Shown: one piece after another, positions 33,627-42,031 of the stretch
Numbering within the stretch: position 1 is the stretch's first letter
Layout of the letters: each line of letters begins with the position of its first letter
NCBI GenBank assembly: GCA_949296075.1
Contig: CASFNG010000005.1
Span: 105,367-169,366 of the forward strand
Length of the DNA: 64,000 nucleotides
Reading direction: 5' to 3'
From: an uncultured Parabacteroides sp.
Lineage (GTDB): Bacteria > Bacteroidota > Bacteroidia > Bacteroidales > Tannerellaceae
The notes under the pieces: model-generated
The model's input: only the letters and a program-made list of their open reading frames with translations
The model's database searches: none
Told to the model about the DNA's origin: nothing
Translations under genes and position numbers: made by a program

Positions 33627-34364
33627 TTATCTTTTCTTCCGGACGGGGATATAGAAATCATCCTCCGTGAGTCCGCATAAGGTCGCTACCTCCTTGCAAT
33701 AATCCAGCCGGAAAGAACGTTCGTCACGCGTATCCGATCCGAAAGTGAACTTGATGCCTGCCTTTTTCGCCATCAAGATAAATTCCGGATGAGGCGTATG
33801 GGCCAGGTCATTTATCTCCAAGGCGATATGATTCTTCCGGGCGGCCTCGATTACCTGCTCCATCCGTTCTTGTGTCCATAGGTTATAATATTCCCGCTGG
33901 ATACTCAACGGCAGGAAGAGGGGCCAGCCGAAAATATCGAGAGGCTCTCCTTGGTGCTCCAGTATTTTCAGGTACCACTTCATGTTGCGCTCCATGAAAT
34001 CATCCGGATCATCGATGTAGCAATTGTGATCCCATACCTCCATCTGGTCGCCATACTTGTTTCCGTTGGGCATATATTGGGGATCCATCAAGATATAGTC
34101 CACTTGGTCGATCAACTCTCTCGACAGGTTCTCGCTCCATCCGGGAGCCGCCGGTTGCAGTCCCATATAACAAGGATAGTCTTTCACCTCGTCGATATAC
34201 CTTTGCAGGTCGTCGTCGTTCTGGATTCCCCAAGGAGCTACGTTATGGACGATCCCGAAACTCTTGAAACCGCCCTCCTTGGCCTTCCTGACCATGTCGT
34301 CCGCGCTCTGTTTGTCGGAGCGGTGGACGTGCAGGTCGTAAAGGAAAAATGTTTTCTCACTCAT
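33627..34364 (-). CDS. PHP-domain phosphoesterase
   Basis: 245 residues of the polymerase-and-histidinol-phosphatase (PHP) metal-dependent hydrolase fold. The first metal motif is FLYDLHVHRSDKQ (residues 6-18). Further ligands are H in GIVHNVAPWG, E in IALEINDLAHTP and D in FTFGSDTRDE. The last motifs are the usual end of PHP barrels. The substrate is unknown; histidinol phosphate and other phosphomonoesters are known for the family. It shows no operon partner, being 44 bases downstream of the DUF1349 gene on the same strand. Confidence 0.8.
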   Translation of the reverse strand: MSEKTFFLYDLHVHRSDKQSADDMVRKAKEGGFKSFGIVHNVAPWGIQNDDDLQRYIDEVKDYPCYMGLQPAAPGWSENLSRELIDQVDYILMDPQYMPNGNKYGDQMEVWDHNCYIDDPDDFMERNMKWYLKILEHQGEPLDIFGWPLFLPLSIQREYYNLWTQERMEQVIEAARKNHIALEINDLAHTPHPEFILMAKKAGIKFTFGSDTRDERSFRLDYCKEVATLCGLTEDDFYIPVRKKR

Positions 34365-34408
34365 GGTATTTTGTCGTTATTTTTAGGATTTCGCGTATTT
34401 GCGGGCAC

Positions 34409-35077
34409 TCATTCCGCCGCCTTGTTCTTCTCCAACCATTGCAAGCGTCGTAGATCGGGCAGATGCTTGATCGAGAAGTTCTCGAATCTCGCCTTGAAGC
34501 CGTTCCCATCCGGGCAGGCCCCCATCACACCCACCATGACGGGGCAGTTGTCTTTTAGCCAAGCGTTACGCATCATCGTATATTCCTTGTCGTCGAACGA
34601 GTAGAAGATCTCTACGGCATCCAATCGCCTTACCGCCTTTATCCATACGAACGGCACGGGTTTCTCCAACGGGATAATGCTCCAGTCGCTGGTGTGATGG
34701 GTTACGACAGCGCTTAGGTTGTATTTCCCATCCACATATTCTATTCCGGCCTTGATGTAGTTCTCCGGGTCGATACGCAACATCAATCCTGCTTGGTCGA
34801 AGCGAGTTTTGTATTCGCCGGATATTTTTACCTTCACTTCAAACTCTCCTCCGCGCGGCGTATATAGGAAAGGAGCGTCATCCACCGTGAAGCCATAGTG
34901 GGAGATACGCCAATAATCCGTTTGGGGAGTGACATCCATCGTCAATGTATTGCCTGTTATCTCCCAATGTTCCGGCTCGTTGAACCATTGCATCTTTTCC
35001 AAGGATTGCGCCATGCCAAGTTGTGCCAACGCGAGGCCGAATAGGAGGAAAATAGATTTTCTCATCTCTTTTCTCAT
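34409..35077 (-). CDS. DUF1349 secreted concanavalin-like protein
   Basis: 222 residues with a signal peptide ending MAQ (ATG at 35077, or 35065 giving MRKSIFLLFGLALAQLGMAQ). The rest is a beta-sandwich of the DUF1349 type (WFNEPEHWEITGN, then AGLMLRIDPENYIKAGIEY and FENFSIKHLPDL). Lectin-like members bind or act on glycans; no catalytic residue is evident. It is probably co-transcribed with the PHP gene 44 bases downstream. Confidence 0.78.
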   Translation of the reverse strand: MRKEMRKSIFLLFGLALAQLGMAQSLEKMQWFNEPEHWEITGNTLTMDVTPQTDYWRISHYGFTVDDAPFLYTPRGGEFEVKVKISGEYKTRFDQAGLMLRIDPENYIKAGIEYVDGKYNLSAVVTHHTSDWSIIPLEKPVPFVWIKAVRRLDAVEIFYSFDDKEYTMMRNAWLKDNCPVMVGVMGACPDGNGFKARFENFSIKHLPDLRRLQWLEKNKAAE

Positions 35078-35334
35078 TTTTGTTATTCACAAAGATAGGT
35101 CTTGATATAGAACGTTCCAAGGAGATTAACAATCATTATTTCTCGTTCTTGTCCTTTTTTGCGCGGGAAGCGTGGCGAATCGCTCTATCCTTGCTGATCG
35201 TGTGGTGGAGGGCAGCTCTTCCCCGGTGATCAAGCGGCTGGCGGAAGGATGATAATTCGTGATCGGGAATCGCGAATCTTCCCGGAGTTTTCGTAAATTC
35301 GCCGAGAAAAAATCAAATAAAGTTATAGAAAGGG

Positions 35335-35988
35335 ATGAAAAAGATAGGGGCGCTGGTCATGCTGGCGGCGATGGTCGTATCGATGGTGGCTTTCTCCTCG
35401 TGTAAGGAGAAGAGGGGGGAGTTAAAACGGATCTGGTATAACGGAAGTTATAATCGGGATTTCAACGATTTGAACGATAAACACATGGAGGCCGCGAAGC
35501 GGATCGGGATCGAGCCTATCGCCTCTCGGGAGGAGGCTGGGCACGCCTCGCGTGATATGGTGGAGATCGAGACTTGCGATTGGTACGAGGTGGAGGAACT
35601 GACTCATTCTATCCCTTTCCTCGTGCCTGAGGCGGCGGAGTTGCTGGAGGACATAGGGCGGAATTTCCAGGACTCCTTGCGCAATCTGAATGCCTCGATC
35701 TATAAGATCAAGGTGACGAGCGTGACCCGTACCGTGGAGGACGTGAAGAAGCTCCGTAAGCGGAACACGAACTCGTCCGCCAACTCCGCCCACCGCTATG
35801 GCACGACGTTTGATGTGTCGTGGGTGCGCTATGCGAAGGTGGACGAGAAGGATACCTTGAATATCGATGGTGACCGGCTGAAGATGGTGCTCGCTTCCGT
35901 GCTTCGCGACTTGCGCCGGGAGGATCGTTGCTACGTGAAGCACGAGCGTCGGCAGGGCTGTTTCCATATCACCGCCCGCCCGGAGTGA
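35335..35988 (+). CDS. DUF5715 / M15-like peptidase-fold lipoprotein
   Basis: 217 residues with a lipoprotein signal (VVSMVAFSSCKEK, Cys about 23). The pattern SAHRYGTTFDVSW (about residues 150-162), together with a late CFHIT, matches the SxHxxGxAxD...H zinc site of M15 D-Ala-D-Ala carboxypeptidases. It therefore likely acts on peptidoglycan peptides in the periplasm. It is annotated in Bacteroidales as DUF5715. It is monocistronic and ends before a T-rich hairpin at 36033-36072. Confidence 0.75.
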   Translation: MKKIGALVMLAAMVVSMVAFSSCKEKRGELKRIWYNGSYNRDFNDLNDKHMEAAKRIGIEPIASREEAGHASRDMVEIETCDWYEVEELTHSIPFLVPEAAELLEDIGRNFQDSLRNLNASIYKIKVTSVTRTVEDVKKLRKRNTNSSANSAHRYGTTFDVSWVRYAKVDEKDTLNIDGDRLKMVLASVLRDLRREDRCYVKHERRQGCFHITARPE

Positions 35989-36032
35989 GGTTGCCGTCTT
36001 TTCCCGAAAAGTGGAAGATGATTTTGAAAAAG

Positions 36033-36072
36033 CGAGGAGAGCCTTTAACGAAAAGTTCCCCTCGTTTTTTTT
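36033..36072 (+). terminator. Terminator after the DUF5715 gene
   Basis: CGAGG (36033-36037) pairs with CCTCG (36060-36064), extended by further imperfect pairs. Eight T bases follow. Confidence 0.6.
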
Positions 36073-36155
36073 GTAAATGGGGGCATCAATGCGGGTAGTG
36101 GATGGATAAATCGGGAAAAATCAGTATTTACGCGAATATTTAACGAAATAATTTG

Positions 36156-36251
36156 GTTTATATTATAAACTAATTTATATTCGCGTCGTGCGAGAGAGAA
36201 GCGTACGGTCCTTTCGCCTTTTTTAATCCATGTATGGTTTATATAATAAAC
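36156..36251. promoter_or_regulatory. Two matching 15-bp palindromes, candidate operators
   Basis: GTTTATATTATAAAC (36156-36170) and GTTTATATAATAAAC (36237-36251) share 14 of 15 bases and are each self-complementary. They are spaced 81 bases apart in the AT-rich region upstream of the membrane-protein/winged-helix pair. They fit binding sites for a dimeric regulator, with the winged-helix protein at 37033-37317 the obvious candidate (autoregulation); this is inferred. Confidence 0.5.
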
Positions 36252-36282
36252 TTGTTTAATTAAATTGAAGGAGGAGTGAGAA

Positions 36283-36432
36283 ATGAGAGAAATGTGGTTT
36301 TGTAAGGGACTTAGAGGAGGATCGCTTGGCGATCTGTCGCCCCGGATCCTTACAGGACGGATGGAAAAAACGGGGATCGCCCGTATGGAAATCAGATCGT
36401 TCGTGTTATCTTTGAGAGTTGTAAATGGATGA
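36283..36432 (+). CDS. Possible 49-codon leader ORF
   Basis: An ATG at 36283 follows a strong GGAGGAG-type ribosome site. The frame runs to a TGA at 36430-36432, overlapping the first ATG (36425) of the next frame. The product starts MREMWFCKGLRGG and has no family I know. It may be a short translated leader or only chance; the good Shine-Dalgarno is the sole evidence. Confidence 0.3.
   Translation: MREMWFCKGLRGGSLGDLSPRILTGRMEKTGIARMEIRSFVLSLRVVNG
36407..36414 (+). promoter_or_regulatory. -7 promoter element of the membrane-protein gene
   Basis: TATCTTTG is a perfect TAnnTTTG located 43 bases before the ATG at 36458, supporting that start. No TTTG is seen at -33. Confidence 0.4.
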
Positions 36433-36457
36433 GAGAAAAGAAAAAACGTCAATTATT

Positions 36458-37048
36458 ATGGAAGAGAGAGTTTTGACAGAGAAAGAGAGTCTGGAACTTA
36501 TTGCCAGCATGATACAAGATACCCAGAACAGGATGGCTCGTTATGCTGCCTATCCGTTGTTGATCTGGGGATATATGACGACCTTGATCTCGATTGTGAT
36601 CTGGTTTGTCCTTGGGCAATACCAGATGCCGGAGATTCAATATCTGTGGTGGTTGTTACCGGTGGTCTGCTTCCCGCTTACGCTCTATTTTAGTCGGAAA
36701 GATAGGCAGAGCGGTGTGAAGAACTACATGGATCGGATTACGGCGCAACTCTGGTGGGTGTTTGGGATCGTTGGTTTCCTGCTCTCCTGTTTTGCCTTCA
36801 TGGGGAAAGTAGATATACTGTTCTTGATCCCGTTGTTGATGGGGATGGGGGTGACGCTCAGTGGTTGCGTCAGCAAATATAGCCCGATGCGGTGGGCAGG
36901 CGTGGCAGGGATCGCCTTGTCGTTCTCCTTGTTGTTCGTGCACGGGCTGGATAGGTTGTTGGTTTTTGCCCTGTTGTTCATCATCATGATGGTGATCCCG
37001 GGCCATTTGTTGAACCGGAAAATGAAGCAGGCATGTTCAAGGAGTTGA
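36458..37048 (+). CDS. Multi-pass inner-membrane protein paired with a winged-helix regulator
   Basis: 196 residues from the ATG at 36458 (MEERVLTEKESLELIASMIQ); a start at 36425 would add 11. A soluble N-terminal helix precedes six or so membrane helices (PLLIWGYMTTLISIVIWFVL, WWLLPVVCFPLTLYF, LWWVFGIVGFLLSCFAF and others). I do not know its function. The downstream winged-helix gene overlaps its end by 16 bases, a layout repeated in Bacteroidetes, where a membrane protein and a PadR/MarR-like regulator are co-expressed. Confidence 0.75.
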   Translation: MEERVLTEKESLELIASMIQDTQNRMARYAAYPLLIWGYMTTLISIVIWFVLGQYQMPEIQYLWWLLPVVCFPLTLYFSRKDRQSGVKNYMDRITAQLWWVFGIVGFLLSCFAFMGKVDILFLIPLLMGMGVTLSGCVSKYSPMRWAGVAGIALSFSLLFVHGLDRLLVFALLFIIMMVIPGHLLNRKMKQACSRS

Positions 37049-37317
37049 ATCCCCTGTTGCATTCACAGCTCAGGTTGGCGGTGATGTCTATCCTGTTGTC
37101 GGCAGAAGAGGCTGATTTCGTCTTCTTGAAGGAGAAGACGAACGCCACGGCCGGCAACCTGAGCGTCCAGTTGGACAAATTGAGTGAGGCGGGGTACATC
37201 GAGGTGGAGAAAGGGTTTGTGGGGAAGAAACCCCGCACTGTCTGCCGGATTACCCCGGAAGGCCATGCGGCGATGGAGGAGTATGTCAACGCGCTGAAGG
37301 ACTATATCCGGCTGTAA
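37033..37317 (+). CDS. Winged-helix transcriptional regulator
   Basis: 94 residues, a single winged-helix domain of the HTH_27/MarR-like type. LNPLLHSQLRLAVMSILLSA is the first helix pair, FLKEKTNATAGNLSVQLDKL the recognition region and GYIEVEKGFVGKKPRTVCRI the wing. It overlaps the membrane-protein gene by 16 bases and must be translated with it. Two palindromes at 36156 and 36237 upstream of the operon are candidate targets. Confidence 0.85.
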   Translation: MFKELNPLLHSQLRLAVMSILLSAEEADFVFLKEKTNATAGNLSVQLDKLSEAGYIEVEKGFVGKKPRTVCRITPEGHAAMEEYVNALKDYIRL

Positions 37318-37364
37318 GTGGAGGATTGGCTTGTGTGAGTATGGTTTCCTTAAATAAGATTAGC

Positions 37365-40178
37365 ATGAGAAAAGGTATCGTAGGGTTATTACTTTGGTGT
37401 GGCTTAGGTGGTCTCTTCGCGCAAGAGACCGGTCTCTCGTTGGAGGGGCGCTGGAATTTCAGGATGGATCCCGGGGATGAGGGTATTTCTGAGCGATGGT
37501 ATAAGCAGGATTTGGGGGATGATTCGGTTGTCTTGCCCGGATCGATGAATACTAATGGTAAGGGAGATCCGGTCTCTGCGGCGACTCCGTGGGTAGGGGC
37601 GCTGGTCAATCGGGCATGGTTCGAGAGCCCGATGTATGAGAAGTACCGTGATCCGGAGGATACGAAGGTCGTGTTCTGGCTTTCGCCGGATTACTACTAT
37701 TCGGGGGCGGCTTGGTATCAGCGGAAAGTGGTGATCCCGGAGGAGTGGGCAGGTCAGGACATCCTGTTCTCGATGGAGCGCTGCCACTGGGAGACGACCG
37801 TGTGGATAGACGGCCAACGGATCGGGTCGGAGAATTCTCTCGCCGTCCCTCACCGTTATTGGCTGCCGGAGTTGAAGGCGGGGGAGCATACCTTGACCGT
37901 GCGGGTGGACAACCGGGTTAAGGAGATCAATCCCGGGCCGAATGCCCATAGTGTTTCCGACAATACCCAAAGCAACTGGAATGGCGTGGTGGGGAGGATC
38001 GCGCTGGAGGCTCGTCCGAAAGCGCGGATCGCATCAGTACGGATCGTCCCCGATGTGCGGGCGAAAAGGATCATGGCTGATATTGAGGTTGAGAATACCG
38101 GGCGAAGGACGCTGAAAAGTGTGCTGACGCTTCAGGCAAAACTTCGGACGGATTTTCAAAATCCTCTGCCTGAATTTTCCAGGACTTGCGAGGTGAAACG
38201 AGGAAAGACCCAAATCCAACTGACTTACGATATGGGAGAGAGTCCCCGCCTGTGGGATGAGTTTGCCCCCTATCTCTATGATTTAGAGGTGCGGTTGAGC
38301 TCGGATTTAGGCGTGGATACCTGCGTGGAGTCGTTCGGTATGAGAGAGTTATCCGTAAAAGGGACGCAGATCGCGGTGAACGACCGTCCGGTATTCTTCC
38401 GGGGTACGTTAGAGTGCTGCATCTTCCCGAACACCGGTTTCCCGCCTACCGATGAGGCGGAGTGGGAACGGATCATGCGGATTTGCGAGGCGCATGGACT
38501 GAATCACCTGCGCTTCCACTCGTGGTGTCCGCCGGAGGCCGCTTTCGAGGTGGCGGATCGCCTTGGTTTCTATCTCTATGTGGAATGTGGCGCTTGGGCG
38601 CACGTGGGTGATGGCGAGCCGATCGACCGTTTCGTGATGGAGGAGAGCGAACGGATCGTAAAGGAGTACGCCAACCATCCCTCGTTCTGCCTGTTCTCTT
38701 ACGGAAACGAGCCCGATGGGGATCATCAAGAGGCCTACCTGACGGCTTTCGTGGAGCATTGGAAGGCCAAGGATCGCCGCTTTTTGTGTACCTCCGCCGC
38801 TGGCTGGCCCGCCTTGCCGGTGAACGATTGGCATTGCTTGCCGGCTCCTCGTATCCAAGGTTGGGGAGAAGGTCTCCGGAGTATCCTGAATAGCGAGAAA
38901 CCGGGGAGCGCGTACGACTGGTCCTCGCGGATCTCGAAGACGCATCCTGTTATCAGTCATGAGATCGGGCAGTGGTGTGTCTATCCGGACTTGAAGGAGC
39001 GTAGCCAATATACGGGTGTCTTGAAGGCGAAGAACTTCGATATTTTTGAGGATCGGTTGCGGGAGAACGGGCTGCTCCACTTGGCGGATAGCTTCTTGCT
39101 TGCCTCCGGAAAGTTGCAGACGCTCTGTTATAAGGCGGATATAGAGGCTGCCTTGCGAACGAAGGGCTTCGCCGGTTTCCAATTGTTGGACTTGCACGAT
39201 TTCCCCGGTCAGGGAACCGCGCTCGTTGGTGTGCTGAATCCCTTCTGGCGCTCGAAAGGATATGTGACCGCCGAGGAGTTCCGCTCTTTTTGTAATGAGG
39301 TGGTTCCCTTGGCCCGCATGGATCGTTTCGTCTTGAATAGCGGAGAGACTTTGGAGGCCTCCGTGGAGATCGCGGATTACGCCGCCTTCGATTGGGCCGA
39401 TGCCCGCACCTGCTGGCGCTTGACAGCCGAGGATGGGACGTTCTTTGGCGGAGGTTCGTTCGTATCGCCTGCTATCCCTACCGGGACGTTGACGAAGGTA
39501 GGTGAGATCCATCAGCGTATCGAGGTAGAAGAGCCAACCTGCCTTACCTTGGAGATCTCGATAGGAAACTATAAGAACCGGTGGCACGTCTGGGTCTATC
39601 CCGAGGAAAAAGAGGATCCGGCGGACGTTCATATAGCTACACGCTTGGATGGCGCGGCGATGGAGGTGCTGAACGCGGGAGGGAAGGTGCTGCTTTCCCC
39701 GACCCTTGGCTCGTTACGGAACGAAGGCGCGGATTCCGTGGCAGTGGGTTTCTCCTCGATTTTCTGGAACACGATGTGGACGCGTAACCAGCCTCCGCAT
39801 ACCTTGGGGATCTTGTGCGATCCGGATCATCCGGCGCTGGCATCGTTCCCGACGGAGTACCATAGCGATTACCAATGGCATGACGCGATGTCGCACAGTA
39901 ATGCCATCCCTTTGCGTAAGTTAGGGAAGGGGATCCGCCCGATCGTCCGGATTATCGACGATTGGTTCACCGCACGTCCTTTAGGGATGCTCGTGGAACT
40001 GCAAGTCGGGGGCGGGAAATTGCTGCTTTGCGGCGTGGATCTCTTGACCGACGCGGAGAGCCGTCCCGAGGCCCGTCAGTTGTTGAATAGCTTGTTGCGG
40101 TACATGAAGAGCGAACAGTTCGCTCCTGCGGACAAGGTGGAGGCAGAACAGGTGAAAGCCTTGTTCAAGGCGTTGTAA
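37365..40178 (+). CDS. Glycoside hydrolase family 2 enzyme (secreted)
   Basis: A retaining beta-glycosidase, 937 residues from the ATG at 37365. A signal peptide ends GLFAQ. The sugar-binding jelly roll follows (WYQRKVVIPEEWAGQDILFS), then an immunoglobulin-like domain and the TIM barrel from about residue 330. The acid/base Glu is in CLFSYGNEPDG, and a likely nucleophile Glu is in HPVISHEIGQWC. A long C-terminal extension carries carbohydrate-binding-like domains. Substrate is not clear from sequence: beta-galactosidase, beta-glucuronidase and beta-mannosidase are all possible. No SusC/D neighbours are present. Confidence 0.85.
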   Translation: MRKGIVGLLLWCGLGGLFAQETGLSLEGRWNFRMDPGDEGISERWYKQDLGDDSVVLPGSMNTNGKGDPVSAATPWVGALVNRAWFESPMYEKYRDPEDTKVVFWLSPDYYYSGAAWYQRKVVIPEEWAGQDILFSMERCHWETTVWIDGQRIGSENSLAVPHRYWLPELKAGEHTLTVRVDNRVKEINPGPNAHSVSDNTQSNWNGVVGRIALEARPKARIASVRIVPDVRAKRIMADIEVENTGRRTLKSVLTLQAKLRTDFQNPLPEFSRTCEVKRGKTQIQLTYDMGESPRLWDEFAPYLYDLEVRLSSDLGVDTCVESFGMRELSVKGTQIAVNDRPVFFRGTLECCIFPNTGFPPTDEAEWERIMRICEAHGLNHLRFHSWCPPEAAFEVADRLGFYLYVECGAWAHVGDGEPIDRFVMEESERIVKEYANHPSFCLFSYGNEPDGDHQEAYLTAFVEHWKAKDRRFLCTSAAGWPALPVNDWHCLPAPRIQGWGEGLRSILNSEKPGSAYDWSSRISKTHPVISHEIGQWCVYPDLKERSQYTGVLKAKNFDIFEDRLRENGLLHLADSFLLASGKLQTLCYKADIEAALRTKGFAGFQLLDLHDFPGQGTALVGVLNPFWRSKGYVTAEEFRSFCNEVVPLARMDRFVLNSGETLEASVEIADYAAFDWADARTCWRLTAEDGTFFGGGSFVSPAIPTGTLTKVGEIHQRIEVEEPTCLTLEISIGNYKNRWHVWVYPEEKEDPADVHIATRLDGAAMEVLNAGGKVLLSPTLGSLRNEGADSVAVGFSSIFWNTMWTRNQPPHTLGILCDPDHPALASFPTEYHSDYQWHDAMSHSNAIPLRKLGKGIRPIVRIIDDWFTARPLGMLVELQVGGGKLLLCGVDLLTDAESRPEARQLLNSLLRYMKSEQFAPADKVEAEQVKALFKAL

Positions 40179-40201
40179 ATAGATCAAAAGCCTGTAAAGA
40201 A

Positions 40202-40243
40202 ACAGCCTCTCTCAATCCGGCATTCCGGAGTGGGAGAGGCTGT
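40202..40243 (+). terminator. Terminator after the first GH2 gene
   Basis: The 10-bp arms ACAGCCTCTC and GAGAGGCTGT contain an inner CCGG/CCGG stem. TTTTT follows. Confidence 0.75.
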
Positions 40244-40272
40244 TTTTATGGGATCAATCCAAGGAGGGCGGT

Positions 40273-41472
40273 TCAGCCTTCCACGATCTTATAGCCTGCG
40301 ACGGTGAGCGACTGGCGGATCTCGTTGATCTGCCGTTGGTTCCTAGTCTCCATCTCGATGCGGAGATAACAGCCGTTGATGTCGGCGGTATGGCTGACCC
40401 GCTCGTGATAAACGGAAACGACATTGGCACCCGTGGACGCGATGATCTGGGAGACGTGCTGCAACTGCCCGGGCTTATCCACCAGCTCGATCGTCATCGA
40501 GCAGGAACGCCCCGACTTTTGAAGGCCGCGCCCGATGACACGCGACAGGATATTTACGTCGATATTACCGCCCGATACGAGGCATACCGTTTTCTTTCCC
40601 TTGATCGGCACTTTATTGAACATGGCGGCTGCCACGGCTACGGCACCCGCTCCCTCGGCGATCAGCTTATGCTGCTCGATCAACGCGAGGATCGCGGTAG
40701 AGATCTCGTCGTCGGTGACGGAGACAATCTCGTCCACGTACTGTTGGCAGAGGTCGAAGGTATGGGTGCCCGGCTCCTTTACGGCGATCCCGTCCGCGAT
40801 CGTACGGACTTTCTCTAACCGTTCGATCTTTCCATGCTCGATAGAGTTGAGCATACTGGGAGCGCCTTGCGCCTGTACCCCATAGACCTTGATGCCAGGA
40901 TTCAGGTGCTTGATGGCGTATGCCACACCGGAGATCAGTCCGCCGCCCCCTATCGGTACGATCACCGCTTCGGCCTCGGGAAGCTGATCCAATAATTCCA
41001 GCCCGATCGTGCCCTGTCCGGCGATCACGTCCTCATCGTCGAAAGGATGGATGAAGGTGTAACCCCGCTCGTCTCTCAGCTGTAACGCCCGGTTGTAAGC
41101 GTCGTCGTATACGCCTTCTACCAAACAGACATCGGCCCCGTAAGCCTTGGTAGCCTCTACCTTGGAGATTGGCGCATTGTCGGGCAGGCAGATAAGCGAC
41201 TTGATACCGTGGGCGGTTGCGGCGAGCGCTACCCCTTGGGCGTGATTGCCCGCTGAGCAGGCGATGACCCCGTGAGCCTTCTCCTCGTCCGTGAGCTGGG
41301 AGATCTTGAAGCAGGCTCCCCGAACCTTGAACGAGCCGGTCACTTGCAAATTCTCGGGTTTCAGGAAAATGTGGGACTCCGGGTTGATATTGGGGGCGTT
41401 GATCAGGTCTGTCCGCCGGATGACGGTCTTCAGCGCGTAAGATGCCTGGTAAATCTTATCAAGTGTCAGCAT
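40273..41472 (-). CDS. ilvA: Threonine ammonia-lyase (biosynthetic, ACT domain)
   Basis: A PLP enzyme that deaminates threonine to 2-oxobutyrate for isoleucine synthesis. 399 residues. The PLP lysine is in VTGSFKVRGACFK (about residue 49), the phosphate-binding loop is PIGGGGLISG (about 175-184), and a C-terminal ACT domain (MTIELVDKPGQLQHVSQIIA) gives feedback control. Length and single ACT domain fit the shorter TdcB/IlvA type found in Bacteroidetes. It is monocistronic and convergent with the GH2 gene. Confidence 0.92.
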   Translation of the reverse strand: MLTLDKIYQASYALKTVIRRTDLINAPNINPESHIFLKPENLQVTGSFKVRGACFKISQLTDEEKAHGVIACSAGNHAQGVALAATAHGIKSLICLPDNAPISKVEATKAYGADVCLVEGVYDDAYNRALQLRDERGYTFIHPFDDEDVIAGQGTIGLELLDQLPEAEAVIVPIGGGGLISGVAYAIKHLNPGIKVYGVQAQGAPSMLNSIEHGKIERLEKVRTIADGIAVKEPGTHTFDLCQQYVDEIVSVTDDEISTAILALIEQHKLIAEGAGAVAVAAAMFNKVPIKGKKTVCLVSGGNIDVNILSRVIGRGLQKSGRSCSMTIELVDKPGQLQHVSQIIASTGANVVSVYHERVSHTADINGCYLRIEMETRNQRQINEIRQSLTVAGYKIVEG

Positions 41473-41617
41473 ATGAATTGTCTATATAGAAATGATGCCG
41501 CGAAAGTATAAAACCTTGGGCGTATTGATCGCTTGAGGCGATTTTTTTTTGCGTTTTTTTAATTCGCGGAACCTCCGATCTTCTTTCTTTGTTATAGGGA
41601 AAACAAAAGGAGGAAAT

Positions 41618-41977
41618 ATGGAAGTGATTCATTTGACGAAAGAGGAGTTTATCAAGCGGATAGGGGATTTTGAGTCTGATCCCTCAGGTTGGAAGTTCGT
41701 GGGCGATCGCCCCTGCTTGGTCGACTTTTACGCCCCTTGGTGCGTCTATTGCAAGCGGCTTGCCCCGATCTTGGACGAGTTTGCCGGCGAGTTCGAGGGA
41801 AAGATCGATATTTATAAGGTGGATGTCGATCAAGAGGAGGAACTGGAGACCGCTTTCTCTATCCGTACGATCCCGACCTTGCTGTTCTGTCCGATGGAGG
41901 GGAGCCGGGAGCAGCTGATCGGTACGATGGGAAAACAGGAATTGCGGCGACTGATCCAGGAAAAGTTGCTGAAGTGA
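41618..41977 (+). CDS. Thioredoxin
   Basis: A small dithiol-disulfide oxidoreductase, 119 residues from the ATG at 41618, preceded by AGGAGG. The active site is FYAPWCVYCKRLAP, with CVYC replacing the common CGPC, so its redox potential or partner may differ. The cis-proline is in TIPTLLF. No signal peptide, so cytoplasmic. A T-rich hairpin at 41990-42024 follows. Confidence 0.88.
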   Translation: MEVIHLTKEEFIKRIGDFESDPSGWKFVGDRPCLVDFYAPWCVYCKRLAPILDEFAGEFEGKIDIYKVDVDQEEELETAFSIRTIPTLLFCPMEGSREQLIGTMGKQELRRLIQEKLLK

Positions 41978-41989
41978 CGGCAAGAAGAT

Positions 41990-42024
41990 CAGGGGGATTT
42001 TGTAAAAACATCCCCCTGTTTTTT
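41990..42024 (+). terminator. Terminator after thioredoxin
   Basis: The 9-bp arms CAGGGGGAT and ATCCCCCTG are followed by TTTTTTC. The run of T supports the rightward direction. Confidence 0.8.
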
Positions 42025-42031
42025 CACGGGC

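Noticed and set aside
35161-35253. Short GC-rich open stretch before the DUF5715 gene that reads like protein
   Set aside because: Too short, closed by an upstream stop, and no recognisable family.
38409-39632. 407-codon frame antisense to the first GH2 gene
   Set aside because: Composition of a shadow frame; the GH2 reading has signal peptide and catalytic motifs.
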